NCBI RefSeq assembly: GCF_000381265.1
Contig: NZ_KB906285.1
Location: forward strand, 1-50,399
From: Curvibacter lanceolatus ATCC 14669
GTDB taxonomy: Bacteria; Pseudomonadota; Gammaproteobacteria; Burkholderiales; Burkholderiaceae_C
Reading direction: 5' to 3'
DNA length: 50,399 nucleotides
Positions 18,551 to 26,853 of the stretch are shown piece after piece; within the stretch, counting starts at the first letter, position 1; each line of letters begins with the position of its first letter. Position numbers and translations under genes: made by a program. The notes under the pieces are model-generated. The model saw only the letters and a list, made by a program, of their open reading frames with translations. It searched no databases and was not told the DNA's origin.

Positions 18551-18668
18551 GTTGATGTTGTGCATCAGAACAATCGATTGGCCTGATTGTGCAGGTCTGG
18601 GCAAACTCCGGCCTGGTCACTGTTGGCCAGCCCCTGTTTTTTCGCTTTTTTGCCCCCGTCTGCTGCCC

Positions 18669-20153
18669 ATGTCTGTTGTGTCTGCCCCCGCCTTCCCGGC
18701 CCCCCGTGAGCGCCCCTCCACCGCCGCACAGCTGCTGGCGCTGGCCGCCGTCACCAGTGTGGAGTTCCTCGAGAACGGCCTGGTGCTGTTTGGCGCCGGG
18801 CCCATCATGGCCGGGGCGGGGGTGTCGGCCTCGGCCTTCGCGCTGGTGTATGCCGCCTATGGCGCTGCGGCCGTCTTCATGCTCTACAAGCACCAGTGGC
18901 TGGTCGAGCGCCTGGGTTACCGCCGCTTTGTCGCACTGTCCCTGCTCGTCTTCGGCCTGGGCTCGGGGGTCTGTGCCACCAGCCCGGCCGATGGCAGCGT
19001 GCTCCAACTGGCGCTGGGGCGACTGCTGCAGGGCCTGGGGGGCTCCACCTTCTTTGTGGCCGGGCGCATGCTGATCAACGAGCTGCCGCCCGAGCGGCGC
19101 TTCCAGGGCCTGCTGACCTTTGTCTGCGCCTTGCTGGGTGGCACCGCGCTGGCGCCGCTGCTGGCCGCGGCCTTGCTGGGCCTGGGGGGCTGGCGCGCGC
19201 TGTTCTGGTTCGGGCTGGTCTGGGCCGTGTGGGTTGCCTGGGCGGCCCGGGGCTGCCTGCCGGCCCAGCGCAGTGCGCCCCATGAGCGCTCGCAAGAGCA
19301 TTGGGGCTGGCTGCTGGTCGTGCTGGCCGGGGTGTGCGGCCTGCAGTGGGTGATTCAGCAGATCCCGGTGCAGCAGGCGGGTGCGCTGTCTGGGCGCTGG
19401 CTGGCCGTGGCCGGGGTGTCCACGGTGGTGCTCAGCCTGTTTGCCTGGCGCCAATGGGGGCGCGAGCGCCCCCTGATCAACTACCGCGGCCTGGTGCAAC
19501 AGCGCTATCTGGTGGGTCTGGTGTTCTATGCCCTGGGCTACTTCTTGGCCGGTGCCATGGGTTTGCTCCTGCCCTGGATGCTGCACCAGGAACTGGGCTT
19601 TTCCTTGCTGGCCACGGCCCTGTGGACATCGCTGGGGCTGTGCAGCAGTGTCGGCATGGCCTTGGCTCACATCTTTGTGGCCCGGCGCTGGCCACGCCAC
19701 CAGGGCTTCATGCTGTCGGGGGTGCTGCTGCAGGCGCTGGCCTGCCTGCTGCTGTCCCAGGTTCAACACGCAGGGCAGGGCGTTCAGGGCCCGGCCTGGA
19801 GCGTGCTGGCGCTGTGTCTGGGCACGGTGTTGAGCGGCCTGTCGCTGCCCTTGTTCATCGGCCCGGTGGCCCAGGGCACGTTTCTGGAGTTGCCCCCGGC
19901 GGTGTTCTCGCACGGCTACCAGGTCAAGAACATCGTGCGCCAGCTCAGCCTGTCTTTCAGCGTGGCACTGCTCACGGGTTTGCTGCACCAGCTGGGCGAA
20001 GGCCACCTGGCCCGCCTGGGGGGCGCTTTGCAGGGCCTGGGGGCCTGGCTGGGCACGCCGGTGGCCCAGCCGGCGGCCTGCGTCTTCCTGCTGCTGGCCT
20101 TTCTGTCCCTGCCGCTGGCATTGGCGGTGCTGCTGCAGCGCGTGTTCCGCTGA
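18669..20153 (+). CDS. MFS transporter, multidrug exporter type
   Basis: 494-residue inner-membrane protein with about 12-14 hydrophobic helices. The first helices carry 'VEFLENGLVLFGAGPIMAGAG', and motif A-like 'LVERLGYRRFVALS' lies between TM2 and TM3, followed by 'LGRLLQGLGGSTFFVAGRMLINE'. The length and 'LPLFIGPVAQGTF' region suggest the DHA2 drug:H+ antiporter group. The start at 18669 avoids an upstream leader with no family resemblance. Divergent from a LysR gene. Substrate unknown. Confidence 0.85.
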   Translation: MSVVSAPAFPAPRERPSTAAQLLALAAVTSVEFLENGLVLFGAGPIMAGAGVSASAFALVYAAYGAAAVFMLYKHQWLVERLGYRRFVALSLLVFGLGSGVCATSPADGSVLQLALGRLLQGLGGSTFFVAGRMLINELPPERRFQGLLTFVCALLGGTALAPLLAAALLGLGGWRALFWFGLVWAVWVAWAARGCLPAQRSAPHERSQEHWGWLLVVLAGVCGLQWVIQQIPVQQAGALSGRWLAVAGVSTVVLSLFAWRQWGRERPLINYRGLVQQRYLVGLVFYALGYFLAGAMGLLLPWMLHQELGFSLLATALWTSLGLCSSVGMALAHIFVARRWPRHQGFMLSGVLLQALACLLLSQVQHAGQGVQGPAWSVLALCLGTVLSGLSLPLFIGPVAQGTFLELPPAVFSHGYQVKNIVRQLSLSFSVALLTGLLHQLGEGHLARLGGALQGLGAWLGTPVAQPAACVFLLLAFLSLPLALAVLLQRVFR

Positions 20154-20157
20154 ACCG

Positions 20158-20189
20158 GCTGGGCTGGGCTGGGCTGGGCTGGGCTGGGC
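20158..20189. repeat. GGGCT pentanucleotide microsatellite
   Basis: About six tandem copies of GGGCT immediately after the MFS stop codon, in non-coding sequence. Length is likely variable between strains. Confidence 0.8.
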
Positions 20190-20311
20190 GCACTGGCCGG
20201 GCGTTTACGACATTTTTGCGCCCGGCCTGCCAGCTTCATCGGCATTTTTACGCGCCCTTTTTTAAGCTCATCCCCGAGTGCCAAGCCCCCACGGCACGTC
20301 GGAACACACGC

Positions 20312-20698
20312 ATGAGCCTGTTCGCTTTTCTGTTGTCACCCTTGCGCATGGCCCGCCCGCGTACTGCCGGCCCGCGCACGGCGGCTGCCGGGCATCGCCC
20401 ACCGGCTGCCCCGGCCCCCCGCGCGTTGGAAAGAATGCGCGTCACCGTGGCGGCCTGCGAGGCGGCCCAGGCGCACCAGGCCGTGGCCACCTGCCCGAAC
20501 AGCCGCATCGAATGCTGCCTGCCCTGGCCCGCCGATGCCCGCGTGCAGCTGCACATCAGCCACCCGGCCGGGCAGGCGGCCGCCTTGCGGCGCTGCCTGC
20601 AGCGCGCGGTGCCCAGTTGCGACTGGGGCTCGCTCAATCCTCCGCTTAACCCGCCGCGCAACCCGCCGCTCAACCCTCGCTTGGCCCGGCACCGCTGA
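20312..20698 (+). CDS. Hypothetical protein, cysteine-containing with Asn-Pro-rich tail
   Basis: 128-residue frame starting MSLFAFLLSPLRMARPR. The first part is Arg/Ala/Pro-rich; the middle holds six cysteines (AACEA, ATCPN, IECCLPW, RRCLQ, SCDW); the C-terminus is a short repeat (NPPLNPPRNPPLNP). No domain was recognised. It may be real because the region 20440-20640 keeps typical codon character, but the N-terminal low-complexity part could be non-coding and the start wrong. Located between the MFS gene and the TorF-like gene on the same strand. Confidence 0.45.
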   Translation: MSLFAFLLSPLRMARPRTAGPRTAAAGHRPPAAPAPRALERMRVTVAACEAAQAHQAVATCPNSRIECCLPWPADARVQLHISHPAGQAAALRRCLQRAVPSCDWGSLNPPLNPPRNPPLNPRLARHR

Positions 20699-20827
20699 GG
20701 GCTCAGCCCCCGGTGCCGGAGCGTGCTCAGTGCTTGCACTGCAGCCACCAGGCGTTTGCGCGGCCGCCTGCCGATGACCCCTAGCCGTGCACAACCTCCA
20801 TCGCCATCACCGGATGGCACCCCTTCC

Positions 20828-21664
20828 ATGATCAAGACAAGCCACGTTCTGGCGCCTCTGGCGCTCACCCTGTTTTGCAGCGCCGCCCTGGCGCAGGCCA
20901 GCGGCGAACCTGCTGCTGCCGAAGCCTCGGCCCACACGCTCACCGGCAACCTGAGCCTGGTGTCGGACTACCGCTTCCGGGGCATTTCCCAAAGCTGGCG
21001 CCGGCCGGCCGTGCAAGGGGGCTTTGACTACACCCATGCCAGCGGCTGGTACCTGGGCAACTGGAACTCCAGCGTGTCGTCCAACAGCTACAACAACGGG
21101 GCCAGCCTGGAGGTCGACCTCTATGGCGGTTACCGCTTTGATCTGGCGCCGGAGTGGGGCGCCGACCTGGGTCTGCTGCACTACCTCTACCCGAGCGCAC
21201 GCCTGAACAGCGCACCGGCCCAGCCGAGCGCCAACGCTTACGACAACACCGAGCTGTACGCCGGCCTCAGCCACGGCCCTTTCAGCGCCAAGCTCTCGTA
21301 TGCGGTCAGCGACTATTTCGGCCTGAAGGGCGACACCGCCGCCTATGCCTACTGGAGCGCCCTGCCCAACCGGGGTGGCTCGCGTGGCAGCACCTACCTC
21401 GACCTCAACTACAACCTCGATCTGGGCGACCAGCTCACGCTGGGCCTGCACCTGGGGCACACCTCGGTGCGCCATTACGGCGAGCTCTCTTACACCGACT
21501 ACAAAATCGGCCTCACCCAGGATTGGCACGGCCTGAACCTCGGGGCCGCGCTGGTGGGCAGCAATGCCGACACCGCTTACTACCAGGCCGGCAATTCGGC
21601 GGGCGCCGACGCCAGAAAGCTCGGCCGCCCCAGCGTCGTGCTCTCGTTGGGCAAGACCTTCTGA
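20828..21664 (+). CDS. TorF-family putative porin (Gcw_chp domain)
   Basis: 278 residues: a signal peptide of about 22 residues ending ALAQA, then a beta-rich outer membrane domain beginning 'LTGNLSLVSDYRFRGISQSWRRPAVQGGFDY'. 'SDYRFRGISQ' is the hallmark of the TIGR02001/Gcw_chp family. Alternating aromatic strands ('GWYLGNWNSSVSS', 'VDLYGGYRFDL', 'YLDLNYNLDLGDQLTLGLHLGH') run to a C-terminal Phe, as outer membrane barrels need. ATG at 20828 chosen because it starts the signal peptide (MIKTSHVL). Role in uptake is unknown. Confidence 0.88.
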   Translation: MIKTSHVLAPLALTLFCSAALAQASGEPAAAEASAHTLTGNLSLVSDYRFRGISQSWRRPAVQGGFDYTHASGWYLGNWNSSVSSNSYNNGASLEVDLYGGYRFDLAPEWGADLGLLHYLYPSARLNSAPAQPSANAYDNTELYAGLSHGPFSAKLSYAVSDYFGLKGDTAAYAYWSALPNRGGSRGSTYLDLNYNLDLGDQLTLGLHLGHTSVRHYGELSYTDYKIGLTQDWHGLNLGAALVGSNADTAYYQAGNSAGADARKLGRPSVVLSLGKTF

Positions 21665-21835
21665 GCGTCACCAGGGCGTTGTCATTGAGCGCTGCGCTTC
21701 GGGCATGAGGCGCGGCGGCCTAGGGGTTCCGGGCAGGCCTGTCGCAGGCCGCCAGATTCACGCACGCGCAACTGCCGGGGGCAGCGGCAGCCTGCCCCGG
21801 GGCCTTGCCGACTGGCGCACCCCGATCCGTTCGGT

Positions 21836-23080
21836 TCAGCTCACCGGGTCCTGGCTGGGCTGGGGGTTCAAGGCCTGCCTGGCGGCCTGCACATCAGCCC
21901 ATATATTGGCAAACACATCGGCCCCCACATCGGCCCTCATATCGACGGGTTGGGCCGGCGCGTCGACCCGGGCCAGCGCCTGGCTCAGGCCGGCTTGGGC
22001 CTCGGCCTGGCGGGCTGTGCCTTGCCACAGCCGGGCCAGCGCGGTGGCGCAGCGCAAGGCCAGCAGGTGGGCCCCCTGGGCCTGGGCCTGTTGCCAGCCT
22101 TGCTGGTACAGGCCGGCTGCCTCGCTGCTGTGGTCGCCCTGCGGCTGTTGCATCAACGCATCGCCTTGCAGCCGCAGAAAGTCGGCCACCAGGTGCAGGT
22201 CGTGGTTGGCCTGGGCGCGTGTCAGCGCGTCGCGGGTCACGGCCAGGGCCTCTTCGCTGCGCCCCAGCCGCAACAAGGCATCGGCCAGGATGTGCATGAA
22301 GGTCAGCTCGATGATGCGAAACGCCTGCCGGGCCCCGGCCACGCCCTGGTGCAGGGTGTCCAGCCCGCGGTCGTCGCCCTGGGTGGCCAGGGTCCAGCCC
22401 AGCACGGTGGCACCGCCGGCCTGCCACAGCAGCAACTGGTGGCGTTGGCCGTGGGCCAGCAACTCGTGGCTGAGTGCGGCCGCCCCCTCCAGATCACCCA
22501 GGTGGCGGTGCAGCACCGCGGCGCAACCCAGCGCATAGCCCAGGCTGTGCGCGTGGTCGAGCTGGCGTGCGTATTGCACGTTCTCCTGCGCCAGGGTGCG
22601 GGCGGCTTCCAGCCGCCCCTGCAGCCAGCAGACCCAGCTCAGCAGGGCGCGTGCGGCCACGCCGATGTCTTCGCCAAAGCGGCGCACCAGGGTGCTGCCC
22701 GACACCTGGCGGCTCAGTGCCACGGCTTCTTCGAGGTGCGCCTGGGCCTGCACCAGCTCGCCCAGCCACAAGGTGTTGTTGCCATAGGCATAGGCCACGG
22801 CCAGCTGGGTGGCGGCGTCCGGGTTGGGGCCGGCCTGGTCGCGCAGGCGGTCGGCAAACTCCAGCGGGTGCTCGTCGGCACTGCTGCGGCCCACCATCCA
22901 CAGGCCCCACATCAGGGGAAAGCGGTCCTGCTCGGGCGGGGCCAGGGCGCTCAGGGCCCAGGCCTGCATGAAGCAGGTCTTGGCGGCTTCCGATCCATAG
23001 CCTTCGGTGGCCACCAGCAAGGTGCCCAAGGCCACCTGCAGATCCAGCTCGGTGCGCACCCGGTAGGCCTCAGTGGGGGG
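21836..23080 (-). CDS. C-terminal TPR part of the SARP/AAA regulator, out of frame with its N-terminal part
   Basis: About 414 residues that continue the protein encoded at 23070-25700 in a different frame. It begins 'TEAYRVRTELDLQVALGTLLVATEGYGS', the standard first helix pair of the TPR region in cyclase/AAA/TPR regulators, followed by repeated helix pairs ('AAKTCFMQAWAL', 'LGELVQAQAHLEEAVALSRQ', 'EGAAALSHELLAHGQRH', 'RSEEALAVTRDALTRAQ'). It has no start codon of its own with a ribosome site. The two parts join perfectly if one C is removed from the C7 tract at 23075-23081. The last ~40 residues are low-complexity. Confidence 0.8.
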   Translation of the reverse strand, partial: PPTEAYRVRTELDLQVALGTLLVATEGYGSEAAKTCFMQAWALSALAPPEQDRFPLMWGLWMVGRSSADEHPLEFADRLRDQAGPNPDAATQLAVAYAYGNNTLWLGELVQAQAHLEEAVALSRQVSGSTLVRRFGEDIGVAARALLSWVCWLQGRLEAARTLAQENVQYARQLDHAHSLGYALGCAAVLHRHLGDLEGAAALSHELLAHGQRHQLLLWQAGGATVLGWTLATQGDDRGLDTLHQGVAGARQAFRIIELTFMHILADALLRLGRSEEALAVTRDALTRAQANHDLHLVADFLRLQGDALMQQPQGDHSSEAAGLYQQGWQQAQAQGAHLLALRCATALARLWQGTARQAEAQAGLSQALARVDAPAQPVDMRADVGADVFANIWADVQAARQALNPQPSQDPVS

Positions 23081-25700
23081 GCAGGGCCTGCAAGGCCGCC
23101 AGCCCGGCCTGGAAATCGTGCAAGGCCTCGGCATGGGCCGAGCGGGCGGCAGCCTGGCGGCCGGCCGCCAGCCAGGCCTGGGCGGCGCCCGGGTCGGTGG
23201 CCTCGCTCAGGTGGTGGGCCAGGATCTCGGGGTGGGCCTGCAGGCGTTCGGCAAAGTGGGTGCGCAGCACCTGGGCCAGCCGGGCGTGGATGGCCCGGCG
23301 CTCGGCCTGCGGCAGCGACTGGTAGGCGGCATCGCGCACCAGCGCATGCTTGAAGTGGTAGGCCCCGCTGCGCTGGCGGCGCAGCAGGCCGGAGCGCAGC
23401 AAAGCCTCCAGGCCCGCGGCCACCCGCTCGGCCGGCTCACCCAGGGCCAGCAGCAGGCTGTCGCTGAAGTCGCGCCCGATGGCCGCCGCCAACTGCGCGA
23501 TGTGCTTGGCCGGGCCCAGGCTGTCGAGCCGGGCGGCCAGCACATCCCACAGCGAGTCGGGCACCTGCTCGCTCAGGCCCGCCTGCCAGGCGCGGGTCAG
23601 CTCTTCCACAAACAGGGGCACGCCATCGGCCCGGCTCACGATGGCGGCCTGCCAGGCTTCGCTCAGGGCCTGCGGTTCGGCCAGGCTTTGCGCCAGTTCA
23701 CGCGCGGCGTGGGTGGACAGCGGGCCCAGGCTCAACTCGCCCATGCCACTGTGGGCCAGTGCGGGCGGCAGGGTCTGGCGCGAGGTGGCCAGCAGCAGCA
23801 CGGGGCTGCCCTGGGCCACCAGGCGGGCCAGGGTTTCCAGGGTGGCTCCGTCGGCCCAATGCAGGTCTTCCACCCACAGCAGCAGGGGCCGGCCTTGGCC
23901 CAGGCCAGCGATCAACTCGCACAGCAGAGCCTGTTCGCGGCGCTTGCGCTCGGCAGGGTGGGTGTCGTCCTGGGCGGCGGCTTCCAGGGTCTGGGGCCGG
24001 CTGTCCAGCAGCCCCAACAGGTGCCTGAGGTGCTCTGGCTGGTTCAGGCCGAGCGTGGCCAAGGCGCTGCCCAGGCTGGGGTCGCGTCGGGTGGCGGCGT
24101 CGCTGTCCAGCCCCAGCCAGACGGGCAGGCTTTCGAGCAACGCGAAGTAGGGCGTGTGGGCCGATTCGGCCTGGCAACGCAGTGTGAGCACTGTGCCGCC
24201 CTCGTGTTGCACCTGTCGGGCCAGGGTGGCGGCCAGGCGTGATTTGCCCAGACCCGGTTCGGCGCGCAGCAGCAGGGCCGCGGCCTGACCGCTCTGGCCC
24301 ACCTGCTGCCACAGCTGGGTCAGTTGTGTCAGTTCGGTCTGCCGGCCCAACAGCCGGGGCGGCTGGGGTTCGCTCCCCTGATCGATCGGGGTTGTGGGCC
24401 GTCGGGCCAGCAAAAGCGCATGTGAGTGGGCGTCCGGGCCCTCACCCGGGGCCCACTGGAAGTGGCTGTGCAGTCGCCGCTGCAGGGTCTGCCCCAGCAC
24501 CAGCCCGCGGGCTGGGGCGTGCCAGGCCAGGCGGCGCGCTTCACGCGCCAGGGTGCCGGCTTCGTCAGGCCGGTTGGCTTCGCTGCTGCCATGGCTCCAG
24601 CCGGCATGCAGGCCCACCCGCCAGCTCAATGCGGCCAAAGGCTGCAGTGCCGCAGCCAGGTCCAGCGCGGCTTCGGCTGCGTCCCGGGGGGCCTGCTCCC
24701 GGGCCACCGGGTGACCGAAATAAGCCAGCAGTTCGGCGCGTTCGGCCAGGGCCACATGGGCCCCGCGGGCTTGCAGGCTGGCCACCGCGCGGGTCAAGGC
24801 CTGCTCAAGCAGGGCGGTGGCTTCTTCGCCGGGGTTGATCAGATCCAGTTCGGCCACGAGGGCCACCAGCCGGCGCCGCTCGACCCGGGCCGGCCGCTGC
24901 GCGCCAGCGGGGGCTTGGCTTTGGCATTGGCGCTGAATCTGTTCGGCCAGTTGCAGTGTCTGCGGGCTGGGGCGCACGCCGAGTTCCTGTTCCAACTGGA
25001 GCTCGAAGGTGCCAAAGTGGGCCAGTGCCGCCTCGGGGCTGTGGCGGGCCAGCAGCCGCATGCAACTGCGTTGCAGTGATTCGCGCCAGGGCTCCAGTTC
25101 GATGGCGCGCAGCGCGTGTTGCAGGGCCCGTGCGGTTTCGTGGCGCTGTTCGTGGTGGGTGATCAGCTCTTCCAGCAAGGCCAGGGCCAGCCGGTGCAGG
25201 GCATCGCGGCGCGCTTGCAGCCAGGCCTCGAACTCCGGCGCATCGGGCAGGCTCAGCCCGCTCAGCAAAGGGCCACGGTACAGCGCCAGGCGCTGCTCCA
25301 GTTGCTGGGCCAGTTCTTCCGGGCTGATCAGCACCGCTGTGGGGCTGCGTTCGAACTCCGGCACATCAAAGTGTGTCGACGCCGGGCTGTTCAACCGCAG
25401 GGCGCGGGGGCCACCACTGATCCAGTCGGCCCCGGCCGGTCCCAGGCCGCGGCGCAGGTCGAACACGCAGCGGCGCAGGTTGGCCCGGGCCTGTTCGGCC
25501 TCCAGATCGGGCCACAGCAACTGGGCCAGGGCCTCGCGCGGGTGCTCGGCAGGCTCCAGGGCCAGGTAGGCCAGCAGGGCGCGCACCTTGTCATACGGAA
25601 ATGCCAGCGGCGGGCCCTCGTTGAGGCGAACCTCGAACGGACCGAAAAAACGCAGCGACAGACCTGTCCCGGAAGCACTTGAAGAGAGAAATGGAACCAT
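23070..25700 (-). CDS. SARP/BTAD - cyclase-like - AAA ATPase regulator, N-terminal part (frameshifted)
   Basis: 876 residues before a stop. Domains in order: winged-helix/BTAD SARP-like module (about 13-260; 'LSLRFFGPFEVRLNEG', 'ALLAYLALEPAEHPREALAQLLWPD', 'LYRGPLLSGL'); a class III nucleotide-cyclase-like domain (about 276-410; 'LLAYFGHPVAREQAPRDAAEAAL', 'RVGLHAGWSHG'); an AAA/STAND ATPase (about 448-730) with Walker A AEPGLGKS and Walker B LLLWVEDLHWAD. Both cyclase metal aspartates are replaced (Glu284, Ala322), so catalysis is unlikely. The first Gly of Walker A is Ala. The stop falls where the TPR region should begin. The complete protein would be about 1290 residues. Monocistronic; target genes unknown. 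Confidence 0.85.
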   Translation of the reverse strand: MVPFLSSSASGTGLSLRFFGPFEVRLNEGPPLAFPYDKVRALLAYLALEPAEHPREALAQLLWPDLEAEQARANLRRCVFDLRRGLGPAGADWISGGPRALRLNSPASTHFDVPEFERSPTAVLISPEELAQQLEQRLALYRGPLLSGLSLPDAPEFEAWLQARRDALHRLALALLEELITHHEQRHETARALQHALRAIELEPWRESLQRSCMRLLARHSPEAALAHFGTFELQLEQELGVRPSPQTLQLAEQIQRQCQSQAPAGAQRPARVERRRLVALVAELDLINPGEEATALLEQALTRAVASLQARGAHVALAERAELLAYFGHPVAREQAPRDAAEAALDLAAALQPLAALSWRVGLHAGWSHGSSEANRPDEAGTLAREARRLAWHAPARGLVLGQTLQRRLHSHFQWAPGEGPDAHSHALLLARRPTTPIDQGSEPQPPRLLGRQTELTQLTQLWQQVGQSGQAAALLLRAEPGLGKSRLAATLARQVQHEGGTVLTLRCQAESAHTPYFALLESLPVWLGLDSDAATRRDPSLGSALATLGLNQPEHLRHLLGLLDSRPQTLEAAAQDDTHPAERKRREQALLCELIAGLGQGRPLLLWVEDLHWADGATLETLARLVAQGSPVLLLATSRQTLPPALAHSGMGELSLGPLSTHAARELAQSLAEPQALSEAWQAAIVSRADGVPLFVEELTRAWQAGLSEQVPDSLWDVLAARLDSLGPAKHIAQLAAAIGRDFSDSLLLALGEPAERVAAGLEALLRSGLLRRQRSGAYHFKHALVRDAAYQSLPQAERRAIHARLAQVLRTHFAERLQAHPEILAHHLSEATDPGAAQAWLAAGRQAAARSAHAEALHDFQAGLAALQALPPH
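23075..23081 (-). other. C7 homopolymer at the frameshift point
   Basis: Seven G on the + strand (seven C in the mRNA). With seven C the frame reads Ala-Leu-Pro-Pro-His-stop; with six it reads Ala-Leu-Pro-Pro-Thr-Glu-Ala-Tyr-Arg and continues through the TPR region. The stop TGA follows directly, as at programmed +1 sites. Could be real slippage, phase variation or a sequencing error. Confidence 0.85.
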
Positions 25701-25835
25701 TCAACAAGCCGCCCGTCGGGCCCCAGCTGGCCTAAATGTTAAAAAATGATTCTAGATGGACGGTCAATCCCCCTGGCGGCGTTTACTTTTTTGTTACCAA
25801 ACGATACTTCGAAGGCGGTCATGTTGCCCGGGGCT

Positions 25836-26744
25836 TTACCGGGCAAACGACTGCTTCAGAAACTCGATGAAACCGCGCACCCGAGAGGCCGATTGATGGC
25901 GCTGCGGGTACACCGCATGGATGTCGGCGTCCGGCGTGCCGTAGCCCGGCAGCACCTGCACCAGGCGGCCGCTTTTCAGGTGGCGTTCGATGTCCCATTC
26001 GGCCCGCATCAAGATGCCGTGGCCATCCAGCGCCCAGTTGACGGCGATCTCGCCGTCGTTGGTGCTCAGGGTGCCCCGGGTCTTGATCGCTTCGGCGCGG
26101 CCTTGCCGGCCGCGCAACGGGCTCAGGCGCCACAGGCCGTAGGCCTCTTCGCCCTGGCGGATGCCGATGCAGTTGTGCCCCATCAGGTCGTTGGGCACCT
26201 TGGGGGTGCCGAACTGCTTCAGGTAGGCCGGCGCCGCGCACAGCAGGCGGCGGTTGGGGGCAATGCGCTGGGCGATCACACGCGCATCGGGCGGGGCACC
26301 GAAGCGGATGCAGACGTCATAGCTGTCGTCGCTCAGGGGCGGTGGGTTCACCGACAGCTGCAGCTGAACCTCCACCTTGGGGTAGGCGCGGGCGAAGCGG
26401 GAGATGATGGGCGCGATGTGGCTGCGCCCGAAGCCCAAGGTGGCGTTCACGCGCAGCAAGCCGCTGGGTGTGGACTGCGAGACCCCCAGCAACTCGGCCA
26501 TGTCATCGATCTCGCCCAGGATGCGGCGCGCATGGGCCAGGTACAGCTCGCCCTCGGGCGTCAGGCTCATGCGGCGCGTGGTGCGGTTGACCAGCAGCAC
26601 CCCCAGGCGGGCCTCGATCTGGGCCAGGTGCTTGCTCACCGCCGGTGTGGTCACGCCCAGTTCGCGCCCCGCCGCACTCAGGCTGCCAGCGCTGGCCAGC
26701 ACCGAGAAAAACCCCAGGTCGGCGGGTTGAATGAGCTCGGACAT
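25836..26744 (-). CDS. LysR-family regulator, DmlR/TtuA-like
   Basis: 302 residues, full length. N-terminal HTH 'GSLSAAGRELGVTTPAVSKHLAQIEARLGVLLVNRTTRRMSLTPEG' (read in pieces: AAGRELGVTTPAVSKHL) and a CrgA-like effector domain ('LRVNATLGFGRSHIAPIISRF', 'YDVCIRFGAPPDARVIAQRI'). Divergent from the tartrate/D-malate dehydrogenase gene at 26854 with 109 bases between, the same arrangement as dmlR/dmlA of E. coli. A stem TTGCCCGG/CCGGGCAA (25824-25846) overlaps its stop codon. Confidence 0.92.
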   Translation of the reverse strand: MSELIQPADLGFFSVLASAGSLSAAGRELGVTTPAVSKHLAQIEARLGVLLVNRTTRRMSLTPEGELYLAHARRILGEIDDMAELLGVSQSTPSGLLRVNATLGFGRSHIAPIISRFARAYPKVEVQLQLSVNPPPLSDDSYDVCIRFGAPPDARVIAQRIAPNRRLLCAAPAYLKQFGTPKVPNDLMGHNCIGIRQGEEAYGLWRLSPLRGRQGRAEAIKTRGTLSTNDGEIAVNWALDGHGILMRAEWDIERHLKSGRLVQVLPGYGTPDADIHAVYPQRHQSASRVRGFIEFLKQSFAR

Positions 26745-26763
26745 GGCGTGATTGTTGAATTCA

Positions 26764-26782
26764 AGTAAACAGTGGTTTCACT
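26764..26782. promoter_or_regulatory. Candidate LysR operator in the ttuC/dmlA divergent promoter
   Basis: Imperfect palindrome AGTAAAC-AGTG-GTTTCACT between the divergent LysR and dehydrogenase genes. One base is missing in the left arm. It matches the loose inverted-repeat style of LysR sites; no experimental or comparative support is available here. Confidence 0.4.
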
Positions 26783-26853
26783 ATAGCGGCGCGCCGCCAG
26801 GCCCGGGCCTGCCTACAGTGGCAGCACTCAATATCTGTCGGAGACAACAAGCC

